Shown: positions 1-8,217, numbered from the stretch's first letter. The stretch: DNA of 14,439 nucleotides from an uncultured Paracoccaceae bacterium (GCA_937900975.1 CALCPC010000671.1:1-14439); one strand, 5' to 3'. The notes: generated by a model not told the origin, from the sequence alone. Translations and numbers: made by a program.

Positions 1-1
1 C

Positions 2-3000
2 GATCCTGCGCCCCATCCGCGCCTTGCCCCGGACCCGGCCCCAGAAGACGACGCCACGGTCGCGCCGGAGGAGCCTGGCCAAGACGCGACGCCCCCCGTC
101 GCCGAAACGCCGCAAGAACCGGAAAGCGCCAGCGTTGCCGAAGGTGCGGCGGGGGCGCAGATCTTGGACCGCGGCGCCGCGGGCACGGTGTCTGACGACC
201 GGTTTGTGGTTGTCGAGGGCGTTCTGCATCTTCGGGATGGCGTCACGCTTGACCATGAGGCTGAGCCCGCGCTGACGCTTGAGATCACGGATGCCGAAAC
301 CGGTGCGCTCCGCCGGGTCGAGGTTGCCGTGACGGATATCAACGAAGCGCCGGACGCCGTGACGCTGACGGTTGAACCCATCGCCGAAAACGACGCCGGG
401 GCCACGGTTGGCCGGCTTGACGTGACGGACGCGGATGCGGGCGACAGCCACAGCTTCACGGTGTCCGACGACCGGTTCGAGGTGGTGGACGGCACGTTGA
501 AACTGAAGGACGGCACCGCGCTGGATCACGAGGCCGGACCGGTTTCGGTCGCTGTGACCGCGACGGATGCCGGTGGGTTGAGCCACACGCAAAGCTTCGC
601 GGTAAGCGCCGACGACATCAACGAAGCGCCGATTGCGATCGCCTTGGCCCAGGACGGCGCAAACCTGATCCAGAACGGCAGCTTTGAGACCTTTGAGGTG
701 CAGGATGGCGGCTGGAAACAATTCTCGGACGATGCGTCCGGCGGCTGGGAGATCTCTGGCCGGGCCGAGGTTTGGGATGGGCTGAATGGCATCGCGGCCA
801 GCGAAGGCGCGCAACACGCCGAACTGGACGCGCAGCACGGCCAGGACAGCCTGGCGCAAACCGTCTCGACCGCGCCCGGCCAGGTCTACGATCTCGGCCT
901 CGATTTGCGAGAGCGCTTGGCCGGCGGCACCGATACGGTTGAAATCCTTTGGAACGGCGCGCCTGTGGCGACGCTTGACCCCAGTTCCGACGCTTGGGAA
1001 CGGTTTGAGCTGCAGGTCGTGGGCACTGGCGACGACCGGCTCGAAATCCGCGAGGTGGCGGGCGAAAACGACAGCTACGGCGCGCTTCTTGACAACATCA
1101 CCTTGACCCAAGCGGTCGACACGGTTGCCGAGAACACCGCCGGCGCGGTTGTCGGAACGCTCGATATCGTCGACCCGGACGCCGCGGACACCCATACGCT
1201 GACCGTGTCGGACGACCGGTTTGAGGTCGTGGACGGGACGCTGAAGCTGAAGGATGGTGTCGCGCTCGACCATGAGGTTGAGGCGGATATCGCCCGCTCT
1301 GTCACGGCGACGGATGCGGCGGGCAACAGCCATACCCAAGCCTTCGACCTGCAGGTCGCCGATCTGAATGAGGCGCCCCACGCGCTGACCCTAGACGCTG
1401 CGCGCCCCGAGCTCCCGCCGGATGTTCCGGCGCCGGGCGACAGCGTGCCGCTGACCGTCCGCTTGGCCGGTGAGGCCTATAAAGGCGATCCCAAATACGA
1501 GATCCGGGTTGACGGGGAGGTTGTGGCCTCCGGCTCTGTGGATTGGTCCCGGGACACCGTCGCCGACGGTAAGTACGACCTGTCCGGCGATGGCAGCGCG
1601 GCGGTCGACTGGCGGGATATCACACTGGATGTGACCATGCCCGAGGGCGGGTTTGAGACCGTCGAAGTGCGCTTTCCAAATGATAACTACAAGAAAGGCG
1701 TGGGTGACCGAAACCTGATCGTGGACGAAATCTCGCTCGGCGGTCAGGTGATCGAGGCCGAAGGCAGCGCCGTGACCTATCATGGCGGCAAGTTCGCCGA
1801 TGGCCAAACGCCGGATCGGCGGCCCTGGGGCGGACCGCTGGCCTTCGTCGGGGAGGATGGCTTCGACGCTGTGCCCCCGCCCGAGGCGCCCGAGGGGCCT
1901 TATGTGTTGGAAGGCAGCGCCGGCGCGGTGGTGGGCACGCTGTCCGTGGCCGACAAGGATGCCGGCGACAGCCACAGCTTTGCCGTTTCCGACGACCGGT
2001 TCGAGGTTGCGGACGGAACGCTAAAGCTGAAAGACGGGATCGCGCTTGACGCGACCGGCGATGCGCCCGTGTCGGTTGCGGTCACGGTGACCGACACGGC
2101 GGGGCAGGCACTGCACCAAACCTTTGAGCTCGCCGTTGTCGCCACGCCCGCGGCGCACCGCGACGCGCCGCCGCCTGAGGTGACGGTAGAGCCCAGCTTT
2201 GTCGCGCGCTACTTCGATCAGAACACGCGGATCTCTCGGCTCAGCGACATCGATTTCTCGGAAACCCCAACGGCGGAAGAGGCCGTGGGCGAAATCGACT
2301 ATGCCAACGGTCACGGCAGCTTTTGGGACGGTGGCTCTCGCGACACGTTCGCGGCGCAGATCACGGGCCAGATCCAGGTGCCGGAGGACGGTGTTTTTAC
2401 CTTCACGCTGGGTGCCGACGACGGCGCGGTGCTTCTGATCGACGGGGTTCCCGTGATCGACAACGATGGGAGGCATGCGTTCCGGACCGAAAGCGGTGAA
2501 ATCACGCTCGACGCCGGTCCGCACACAATCGAGGTGCTGTACTTTGAAAACACGGGCCGCGCCGGGCTGTCGGTGTCTTGGGACGGGCCAGGGATCGCGG
2601 GCCCGGCACTGGTGGAGCCGGCGCCGATGGAGGGTTTGACGGTGATCGAGGGTGAGCCCCTGGATCTGGCGCTCGATTTCACGGCGGGCGGCGAGGGGGC
2701 CACGCTGCTGTTGTCCGGTTTGCCGGCAGGCACGACCGTGGAGGCGGGTGGCACGGCCTACACCGCCGACGAAGACGGTGCCGTGGCGATCGAGGGCGGC
2801 GATGTTTCGCCCTTGTCGCTGACCGTGCCGCCCGAAACGGCCGGGCCGGTTGACGCGCTTTTGACCGTGACGGGCCCGGGTGGAGAGACCGAGATCCCCA
2901 TCGCCTTCGAGGTCGTCGACCCCCCTTGGGCAACGCCAGATGACGACACACAGGACAGTGATGCTGTGTATTTGAACGGTTTCGATCAGTCCGGCGAGGC

Positions 3001-3130
3001 ATCGCAGGACGGGCCGGACGCCGCCCAAGCCAGCGACAGCGATCCGCAGGACGATCCGGTCGATGCCGGCGCCCCGGCAGAGCCAGAGCCGCAGCCCGAG
3101 AGCGATGCCTACGCGTCCATGATCGGATAG
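2..3130 (+). CDS. Large mosaic extracellular protein: cadherin-like repeats, two carbohydrate-binding-like domains and PA14 (5' end outside window)
   Basis: The frame is open from base 2 with no stop upstream, so the real start lies outside the window; 1042 residues are visible. In order: Pro/Glu/Ala-rich linker (1-55); a degenerate cadherin-like repeat ending in DINEAP (to ~117); a second repeat (~118-210); a jelly-roll, DUF642-like domain starting NLIQNGSFE and ending in LLDNITL (~221-370); a third repeat (~371-460); a calcium-dependent xylan-binding type domain, CBM36/CBM60-like, with AYKGDP, FPNDNY and DRNLIVDEI (~477-597); a fourth repeat (~633-715); a PA14 domain with VARYFD and DDGAVLLIDG (~728-870); an Ig-like stretch; and an Asp/Glu/Pro/Gln-rich tail ending ASMIG. 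Such domains suggest a secreted or surface protein binding glycans with calcium. The acidic tail would suit type I secretion, but that is inference, and no nonapeptide RTX repeats are visible. It ends in TAG. Domain calls are from motif recognition only. Confidence 0.85.
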   Translation, partial: DPAPHPRLAPDPAPEDDATVAPEEPGQDATPPVAETPQEPESASVAEGAAGAQILDRGAAGTVSDDRFVVVEGVLHLRDGVTLDHEAEPALTLEITDAETGALRRVEVAVTDINEAPDAVTLTVEPIAENDAGATVGRLDVTDADAGDSHSFTVSDDRFEVVDGTLKLKDGTALDHEAGPVSVAVTATDAGGLSHTQSFAVSADDINEAPIAIALAQDGANLIQNGSFETFEVQDGGWKQFSDDASGGWEISGRAEVWDGLNGIAASEGAQHAELDAQHGQDSLAQTVSTAPGQVYDLGLDLRERLAGGTDTVEILWNGAPVATLDPSSDAWERFELQVVGTGDDRLEIREVAGENDSYGALLDNITLTQAVDTVAENTAGAVVGTLDIVDPDAADTHTLTVSDDRFEVVDGTLKLKDGVALDHEVEADIARSVTATDAAGNSHTQAFDLQVADLNEAPHALTLDAARPELPPDVPAPGDSVPLTVRLAGEAYKGDPKYEIRVDGEVVASGSVDWSRDTVADGKYDLSGDGSAAVDWRDITLDVTMPEGGFETVEVRFPNDNYKKGVGDRNLIVDEISLGGQVIEAEGSAVTYHGGKFADGQTPDRRPWGGPLAFVGEDGFDAVPPPEAPEGPYVLEGSAGAVVGTLSVADKDAGDSHSFAVSDDRFEVADGTLKLKDGIALDATGDAPVSVAVTVTDTAGQALHQTFELAVVATPAAHRDAPPPEVTVEPSFVARYFDQNTRISRLSDIDFSETPTAEEAVGEIDYANGHGSFWDGGSRDTFAAQITGQIQVPEDGVFTFTLGADDGAVLLIDGVPVIDNDGRHAFRTESGEITLDAGPHTIEVLYFENTGRAGLSVSWDGPGIAGPALVEPAPMEGLTVIEGEPLDLALDFTAGGEGATLLLSGLPAGTTVEAGGTAYTADEDGAVAIEGGDVSPLSLTVPPETAGPVDALLTVTGPGGETEIPIAFEVVDPPWATPDDDTQDSDAVYLNGFDQSGEASQDGPDAAQASDSDPQDDPVDAGAPAEPEPQPESDAYASMIG
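191..2145 (+). repeat. Four dispersed cadherin-like repeat units within the mosaic protein gene
   Basis: The block encoding SDDRFEVVDGTLKLKDG recurs with starts at 191 (divergent), 464, 1208 and 1988. The last three are close to each other at DNA level over roughly 100 bases (about 427-531, 1171-1275, 1951-2052), while other domains sit between them. This suggests internal duplication followed by insertion of the jelly-roll and CBM-like domains, or repeated shuffling. Close repeats also make the gene prone to recombination and assembly collapse. Confidence 0.8.
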
Positions 3131-3202
3131 GCGCCGACGCCTCTTTACCAGCGGCTAGGATTTTCAGGCTAACCCCGCACGTTAGAAAGCCCCGGGGTCC
3201 CG

Positions 3203-4705
3203 ATGCCAGGACTGGAAACGATCAATCCGCGACGGATGTGGCGGATCTATGTCTCTGCGCTGCTGTCCATTTTCATCTTGGTCAGCGCGTCCCACTTTGC
3301 CGGCGCCATCATTGGCGGCGATGCCGAACGCATGGCCGAGGACATCAACACCAGCGGCCGCCAACGGATGCTGTCGCAGCGGATCCTGTTTTTTGCCGCG
3401 TCCTACCAAACATCGGGCTATGCCGATGAACAGCGGGAGGAAGGTCTGCGCGCGGCGCTGACCTTGTTCAAGTCGTCGCATGAGGCGCTGACACGGCCGG
3501 CGTCGGGGCGGCTTAGCCCAGCGCTGGCCGACATCTACTTTGGCACCGGCCCGGGCCAAGGGCTTGATGCCGCGGTGCAGGCCTTCGTTGGCGATGCCAT
3601 CGCCGTGCTCGCCGCACCGCTGGCCGAGAAAGAGGCGGCGCTTGACCGGATGAAACTGGCCGGTGCCGGCGCGTTGCTGACCGATCTCAACCGCGCTGTC
3701 AGCCTTTACGAGGGTCTTGCGAAGTCCAACGCAAGGATGGTCGAGCAGGTGGCGCTGGCCGGCTACATCCTGGCCATCGTCACGCTGTTTCTTGAGGCGC
3801 TTTTCATCTTTCTTCCCTCGCACCGTGCGGTCGTCGCGGCCTTTGATGAGGTGGAGGCGGCGAACCGGCAATTGGAGGAGCGGGAGGCAGACGCCTTTGC
3901 CGCGCTGGAGGAGGCCGAAGAAGCCTGGGCAGAGGCCGAGGACGCGCGCGTGACCAGCGAAACGGCGCAGCGCCGGATCGGCGATCTGGTCGCCAACATC
4001 CGCACCGAGCTTGCGCTTCCCCTCGCTGCGCTGCTGACGATCGCGGAACGGTTGTCGATGACCAGGTTGCCGGACGCGGCGCTTGGCGATGCGCGGTCGG
4101 TGACGGCCATCGCCGATGTCAGCGCCCGAACGCTGGACGATCTGGTCGCGTTCTCGGATCCGGCTGCGGCGCCGCCGACGGGCGGGGCGGCCAATCTGAA
4201 CGCCATCCTCAAGCGCGCCGCCGAGATTGTTTCGGCGGCCGGGCGTGGCGACCGGCCGGCGGTCGCGCTCGATCTCGACGACGCGGCGCGGACGACGCTT
4301 GATGTCTGCCCGGTTGCGATTTTCCGCCTCGCGCTTTTTACCATCGAGGCGGGGGTCGCGGCAGGCGCGGCCGCGGGCCGTGACGCCCCCGTCACGGTTC
4401 ACCTGCGCCAGACGCCGGGGCCAGAGGGCGTGGACGTGGTGTTTCAGGTGGCGGCGCCCGGCACGCCCTTGGCCACAGACGATCCCCAAACCCTGATCGG
4501 GCTTCGGGTTTTGTCCGAGGACCCTGTCCGCGCCGATATCCTCGCCGGCCTGGTCGCGCGCATCGATGGACAGGTGGTCACCCATCGCGCCCCGCCGGAC
4601 CTGCGCTTTCACCTCAGCTTCCGGGCAAAGCCGGTCCGCGCCCAGCCCCGCCGGGGCCAAGCCCGCGCCAAATCGGGTGCCGGGCCCCGCACCGCAACCG
4701 GATAA
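3203..4705 (+). CDS. Membrane sensor with PilJ-type N-terminal domain and a degenerate histidine-kinase-like C-terminal half
   Basis: 500 residues. A transmembrane helix (~15-37) is followed by INTSGRQRMLSQRI (48-61), the hallmark of the type IV pili methyl-accepting chemotaxis N-terminal (PilJ_N) family. A helical periplasmic region leads to a second membrane helix (~183-204), then a Glu/Ala-rich coiled coil (~205-262). At 263-280 LVANIRTELALPLAALL aligns with the kinase H-box pattern LANMSHELRTPLNAI, but Thr268 stands where the phospho-acceptor His belongs. The rest resembles a HATPase_c domain in outline (FRLALFTIEAG, GLRVLSEDPVRADILAG, LRFHLSF), yet the N-box Asn, the DxGxG box and the Gly-rich lid are absent. 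I infer a non-catalytic signalling or scaffold protein rather than an active kinase. The ATG start is 72 nt after the mosaic gene, with only a weak ribosome binding site; co-transcription is possible. It stops with TAA, and a 47-codon Arg-rich frame after it looks spurious. Confidence 0.8.
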   Translation: MPGLETINPRRMWRIYVSALLSIFILVSASHFAGAIIGGDAERMAEDINTSGRQRMLSQRILFFAASYQTSGYADEQREEGLRAALTLFKSSHEALTRPASGRLSPALADIYFGTGPGQGLDAAVQAFVGDAIAVLAAPLAEKEAALDRMKLAGAGALLTDLNRAVSLYEGLAKSNARMVEQVALAGYILAIVTLFLEALFIFLPSHRAVVAAFDEVEAANRQLEEREADAFAALEEAEEAWAEAEDARVTSETAQRRIGDLVANIRTELALPLAALLTIAERLSMTRLPDAALGDARSVTAIADVSARTLDDLVAFSDPAAAPPTGGAANLNAILKRAAEIVSAAGRGDRPAVALDLDDAARTTLDVCPVAIFRLALFTIEAGVAAGAAAGRDAPVTVHLRQTPGPEGVDVVFQVAAPGTPLATDDPQTLIGLRVLSEDPVRADILAGLVARIDGQVVTHRAPPDLRFHLSFRAKPVRAQPRRGQARAKSGAGPRTATG

Positions 4706-4846
4706 GATGCCCAAGCGCCGTTCAGCGCGGCCCAGCAAAAAAACAGCGCGCGCCCGCGGGCCGCAAGGCCGACGGACGCGCGTCGCACACCGGTCGATCC
4801 GCCGCGCCCGGTGTCCCCCCAGGGCGCAACGACCGCAATGCCGGCG

Positions 4847-6778
4847 TTAGCCGATCGTGGGCGCTATGCCGTAGTCGACGATGTCTTTCACCCACCACGC
4901 CGCGCGGCTTAGCGGACCGGACACGGTGGTCGTGACATCGCCCGAGGCGCCGGTTCCCTCGGTCGAGATTGTGATCTGCTCGCCATCGAAGCTGCGAAGG
5001 CTAAGGCGCACAGGCTCTTGATACGTCAACATCTGCTCTTCCAGGATGCCAACCGCGATCCGCTCACCCAGCCGCAGGCTGTCATAGTAGTCCGAGTAGA
5101 AATGCACGCCCGCCATGTTGCGCCCAATCGAGATATTGGCGGCGAGCTTGTCCAACTCATCGCCGATGGTCACATCGGCCTGGCGGGCGGCAGGGTTCAA
5201 CGCGTCCGCGCGGTCAGCCTCAAACAGCGTTGCCGCGCCCGGGACAGACGCAAGCGACAGTTCGCTTTCAAAGAACGCTTTCAAGATCGTCACGCAGGCC
5301 CCGGCGACCGTTGCATGACCCGCCCCGTCAGCGGGGTGCATGGGCGAGCCTTCGGAAAACGCCATTGGAAGCAGATAGTTGCAGCCCGCGTCGACCGGGT
5401 TGGCGACCGCCGGCGCCCCCAGCGATGTCGTTTGCGCGGCGTTGTGCTGTGCAATCCAATCGAGGATCAGCGGCCGATTGGGATCAGCCTGGCCGTGGCC
5501 CAGTTCGGCCAGCATCGCCTCGATCTTCTGCACGGCTTCGGGGTCCATATGCCCGGTGTGCCCATTGGCGACCTGCGCCAACCGTGCGGCGATGACCTCT
5601 GGCCGCGCGCGGCGGTGGATCTGGAACTTTTGGCGCCGAACGGCGCGCAGACCGCGCGTCGCGACCTCTGTCACCAGGCTTAGGATATGGGGCGCGCCCC
5701 AGGTCGCAAAACCCTCGGAATTCTTCTCACGGCTCTGCGCAATCGGGTTGCCGCCATCGGTGGGCACCCCGGCGTCAAGCAGGATCAAACAGGCGTTGAG
5801 GTAGGCCTGGTAGAGAGCGTCGAAATGCACATACGTCGCCAGGTCGCGCGGCGTGGCCACGCGGCGGCACGCGGGATAGCGCTCTTGCTTGCCGGTGTCG
5901 GCGCCGTTCTGGACATGCAGCCAGTCTGACCAGTTGGTCATAAAGTCGATGCCGTCGGCGGCCACCTCAAGCTGTTGCGCCACGCTTTGCACGCCGTAAA
6001 TGATTTTCCCGTCTGTGGGGGTGCGGGTGCCGGCCTTGTTGCCCGTGCCCAGCAGCATGAATTGGGAGATATAGGGCCCCTGTTTTGCACCGCGGGTGGA
6101 GCCCCGGAAAAGCGTCCCCATCGTCAGATCGCCGTTGTCGTCCCAAGCCGCGGCGCGTCGGCGCTGCTCATGCGGCAAAAGCGCGGCGCCGAAATAACGT
6201 TTGGGCGACTGGCTTTTGTCAAACCAGCTAAGCTATTTCAGATCCGCCAAAATGTCGCCGACCGAGACCGGCGTGGCGCCATCCGGCATCGTCAGACCGG
6301 GGACAACATGCGCCGGATCGTCAAGTTCGGTGAAAGTCAGGTCGCGGGTCAGCGCCATCGCGTAGACCGAGGCCATCTCGGCGGCAAGCTCGCTCAACCC
6401 CAGTTTCGGGGCCGGCGCCATCGCCACGGCATCGGGGTCGGGGCCTTGCAGCGTAAAATAATGACCGGCCAACGGGCTTTCCCATTTCCGCTGATCGGGG
6501 CCCGCGGCGATGTCGAGACAGTTCATATTCGGCGCCGCGTTCACCAGCGCATCGCGAAAATCGGCATAATCCTCGGTCGCGGCAAGGCCGTGGTCATCGT
6601 GCTGAAGGCCTTTGGTAAAACTTGTCGGGTGGGTTTTGGGAAACCTGTCCTCTTCTTTATTGGACACCTGCCGCAAGACCGTGGCGCTGCCCGACAGTTT
6701 GGTCGCTTCACCGCGCCGTTCGAGCGCCTCGTCGCGCCGCACCGCTCCGAGTTCCGGCTGGGGTTCGAACTTGTTCAT
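4847..6778 (-). pseudogene. Vanadium-dependent haloperoxidase (bromoperoxidase type) interrupted by one in-frame TAG
   Basis: One frame of 643 sense positions runs from ATG at 6778 to TAA, broken only by TAG at codon 182 (6233-6235). AAAGGAGA ends 6 nt before the ATG. The codons on both sides read as the same protein: GDILADLK, TAG, LSWFDKSQSPKRYFG. All recognised active-site elements lie after the stop: K384 and R392-P393 in KFQIHRRARPE, the segment HPADGAGH (481-488) and R553/H559 in GRNMAGVH. Spacing within these motifs equals that of red-algal bromoperoxidase as I recall it (K398/R406, H478-H485, R545/H551). The Ser of SGH is Ala486 here. These enzymes oxidise halides with H2O2 using vanadate. 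The upstream fragment (181 residues, 6233-6778) lacks the active site; an intact downstream fragment (e.g. 4847-6178, from a TTG) has no visible ribosome binding site. Alternatives to a recent pseudogene are suppression/readthrough or a sequencing error. No signal peptide is seen. Confidence 0.8.
6233..6235 (-). other. In-frame amber codon inside the haloperoxidase gene
   Basis: The plus strand reads CTA, giving TAG between AAA (Lys181) and CTT (Leu183). No frame change is needed to rejoin the two halves. A single C-to-T change from CAG (Gln) or G-to-A from TGG (Trp) would create it. The following base is C. No ribosome binding site plus start codon is visible just downstream that would restart translation in frame. 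Confidence 0.9.
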
Positions 6779-6785
6779 TACCGTT

Positions 6786-6790
6786 CTCCT
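6786..6790 (-). promoter_or_regulatory. Ribosome binding site of the haloperoxidase gene
   Basis: On the minus strand AGGAG (within AAAGGAGA) lies 7 nt before the ATG at 6778. It fixes the start and shows that the translation signal of the interrupted gene is intact. Confidence 0.75.
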
Positions 6791-6871
6791 TTCCGATCTG
6801 ACATTGTCCCAGGCAGGGGTCGTCGTGAGCGGTGGCCGGTTGGCTCGGCACGGGATCGGGAGAGGGATCCC

Positions 6872-6911
6872 ACGCCGCTCGGATACGGAGTTTCGGGAGC
6901 CGGCGTTTTTT
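6872..6911 (+). terminator. Possible rho-independent terminator on the plus strand, in the haloperoxidase leader
   Basis: ACGCCG (6872-6877) pairs perfectly with CGGCGT (6901-6906); CTC (6878-6880) can pair with GAG (6897-6899) past a one-base bulge. Six T residues (6906-6911) follow at once on the plus strand. No plus-strand gene precedes it, so it would end an unannotated plus-strand transcript, or act on the minus strand as a structure in the haloperoxidase 5' leader. The loop is long (16 nt) and the stem short. Confidence 0.4.
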
Positions 6912-7151
6912 CACCGTCAAAGCAGCGTGAATTTTCGTCAAATCTGAATCAAACTTGAGACTTATCCCACAATTTCGCTGCGGCTTTTCTTCGCGAGACC
7001 ATATATTCGCCCCGCTTTTACCCGCAGCGCGCCGAAGTGGGGCAAATGGGCCAGGTCCGATGCGAATCGCAGACGTAAAATGCCCTTCAACTCTTGGCTG
7101 AATGTAAAGTCTAGGGCGCAACCTATGGCGTATTCAGGACAACCGTTACCG

Positions 7152-8210
7152 CTAGGACTGACCCCCGGCGGCCAACTGATAGGCCTTGCGCATGACCGTG
7201 GGAAGGGACTGGGCCGGCGCTTCCTCTGGCGACAGGAACCGCCCGCGCAAGGGGCGGGTGGTCGCCGCGACCTCTGCTTGGGCCAGGTCGAGGATCAGGT
7301 GAAAATGTGTGAATGTGTGCCGGACCGCGCCGGGGGTGACGGTCCATGCGGCGGTGCAGGGCGGCGCTGGTTCAGGGTCTGCCACTGTCCAGTCGCTCGA
7401 CGGCAGTCCGCGCATCCCGCCCAACAACCCTTTCGGCGGCCGGTCCTCCAACAGCACGGCGCCATCGGGACGGCGGGCGAAATAGACAATGCCCCGCCGC
7501 GTCGGTTTCACCGCTTTTGGCGTCTTTCTGGGAAGCGTGGCGGCAATCCCGGCGGCGGCGGCCCTGCAATCGCCGCAGAGGGGGCAGAGACTGCAAACCG
7601 GGCGGCGCGGCGTACAGATCGTCGCGCCAAGGTCCATGACAGCCTGCGCATGATCGCCGGGGCGCGCCGGCGGCGTCAGCCGGGCGGCGAGGCCGCGCAA
7701 ACGCTCCTTCGCCCCGGGAAGCGGTGCCTCAACCGCGAAAAGCCGCGCCATCACCCGCTCCACATTGCCATCGAGAACGGTCGCCTGGCGGTCGAAGGCA
7801 ATCGCCGCAATGGCCGCGGCGGTGTAAGCGCCGATCCCCGGCAAGGCCCGCAGACCGGCCTCGGTCTCGGGAAAGCGCCCACCATGCTCTGCCGTCACGA
7901 TCCGCGCGCATTTCAGAAGGTTGCGCGCACGGGCATAATAGCCAAGCCCGGCCCAGGCGGCCATGACATCTGCATCGTCGGCCGCCGCCAAATCCTGGAT
8001 CCGGGGCCAGCGGGCCGTGAACGCGGCATAATAGCCAGCGACGGCCGCCACGGTCGTCTGCTGCAGCATCACCTCTGACAGCCACACCCGATAAGGGTCC
8101 GCGCGGACGCCACGCTGCGCCTTCTCCGGCGGGACCCGCCAGGGCAGCGTGCGGGCATGAACGTCGTACCACGCCAAAAGCGACCGGCCGATCTCCTCCG
8201 GCTCACGCAA
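7152..8210 (-). CDS. mutY: A/G-specific adenine DNA glycosylase MutY
   Basis: 352 residues, a usual length. MutY removes adenine mispaired with 8-oxoguanine, preventing G:C to T:A changes. Visible features: catalytic Glu46 in SEVMLQQT; helix-hairpin-helix with LPGIGAYTAAAIAAIAF (~123-139); catalytic Asp147 in LDGNVERV; a 4Fe-4S cluster loop C199-x6-C206-x2-C209-x5-C215; and a C-terminal NUDIX-like 8-oxoG recognition domain with RRPDGAVLLEDRPPKGLLGG and VRHTFTHFHL. The start is TTG at 8210, chosen because GGAGGT sits 7 nt upstream and no in-frame ATG or GTG lies nearby. It stops with TAG. It diverges from the dciA-like gene; the 122 nt between the two starts must hold both promoters, but I see no clear boxes. 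All catalytic residues are present, so it should be active. Confidence 0.96.
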   Translation of the reverse strand: MREPEEIGRSLLAWYDVHARTLPWRVPPEKAQRGVRADPYRVWLSEVMLQQTTVAAVAGYYAAFTARWPRIQDLAAADDADVMAAWAGLGYYARARNLLKCARIVTAEHGGRFPETEAGLRALPGIGAYTAAAIAAIAFDRQATVLDGNVERVMARLFAVEAPLPGAKERLRGLAARLTPPARPGDHAQAVMDLGATICTPRRPVCSLCPLCGDCRAAAAGIAATLPRKTPKAVKPTRRGIVYFARRPDGAVLLEDRPPKGLLGGMRGLPSSDWTVADPEPAPPCTAAWTVTPGAVRHTFTHFHLILDLAQAEVAATTRPLRGRFLSPEEAPAQSLPTVMRKAYQLAAGGQS

Positions 8211-8217
8211 TTGTCAG

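Larger units (their letters stand above)
6779..7151. other. 373-nt gene-free region between the haloperoxidase start and the mutY 3' end
   Basis: It holds the haloperoxidase leader and promoter, and the end of the mutY transcript. Bases ~6905-7010 are clearly richer in A/T than the surroundings, as expected for a promoter. I could not assign a convincing -35/-10 pair. Two GANTC sites (6946-6950 and 7064-7068) are present, about what chance allows. The T6-tailed hairpin is listed separately. No credible coding frame, tRNA or attachment-site repeat was found. Confidence 0.6.

Noticed and set aside
2021..3028. 335-codon open frame on the minus strand inside the mosaic protein gene
   Set aside because: It is rich in Arg/His/Gly with no recognisable motif and lies opposite a clear PA14 domain; no ribosome binding site seen.
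3182..4738. 518-codon open frame on the minus strand, longer than the plus-strand gene it overlaps
   Set aside because: Its translation is Arg/Gly-rich with no family motifs or membrane helices, whereas the plus frame has the PilJ_N signature, two membrane helices and a coiled coil. It is an effect of high GC.
4707..4850. 47-codon Arg/Lys-rich frame right after the pseudokinase
   Set aside because: No ribosome binding site and no resemblance to known small proteins; composition is that of random GC-rich DNA, and it overlaps the haloperoxidase 3' end.
6755..6778. GGTTCGAAC resembling a tRNA T-loop
   Set aside because: It lies in the start of the haloperoxidase coding frame and no acceptor, D or anticodon arm could be built around it.
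4847..6778. Genome-wide TAG reassignment or pyrrolysine as the explanation of the haloperoxidase amber codon
   Set aside because: At least four other genes in the window end naturally in TAG, and no pyl genes are present here. A local event is simpler.
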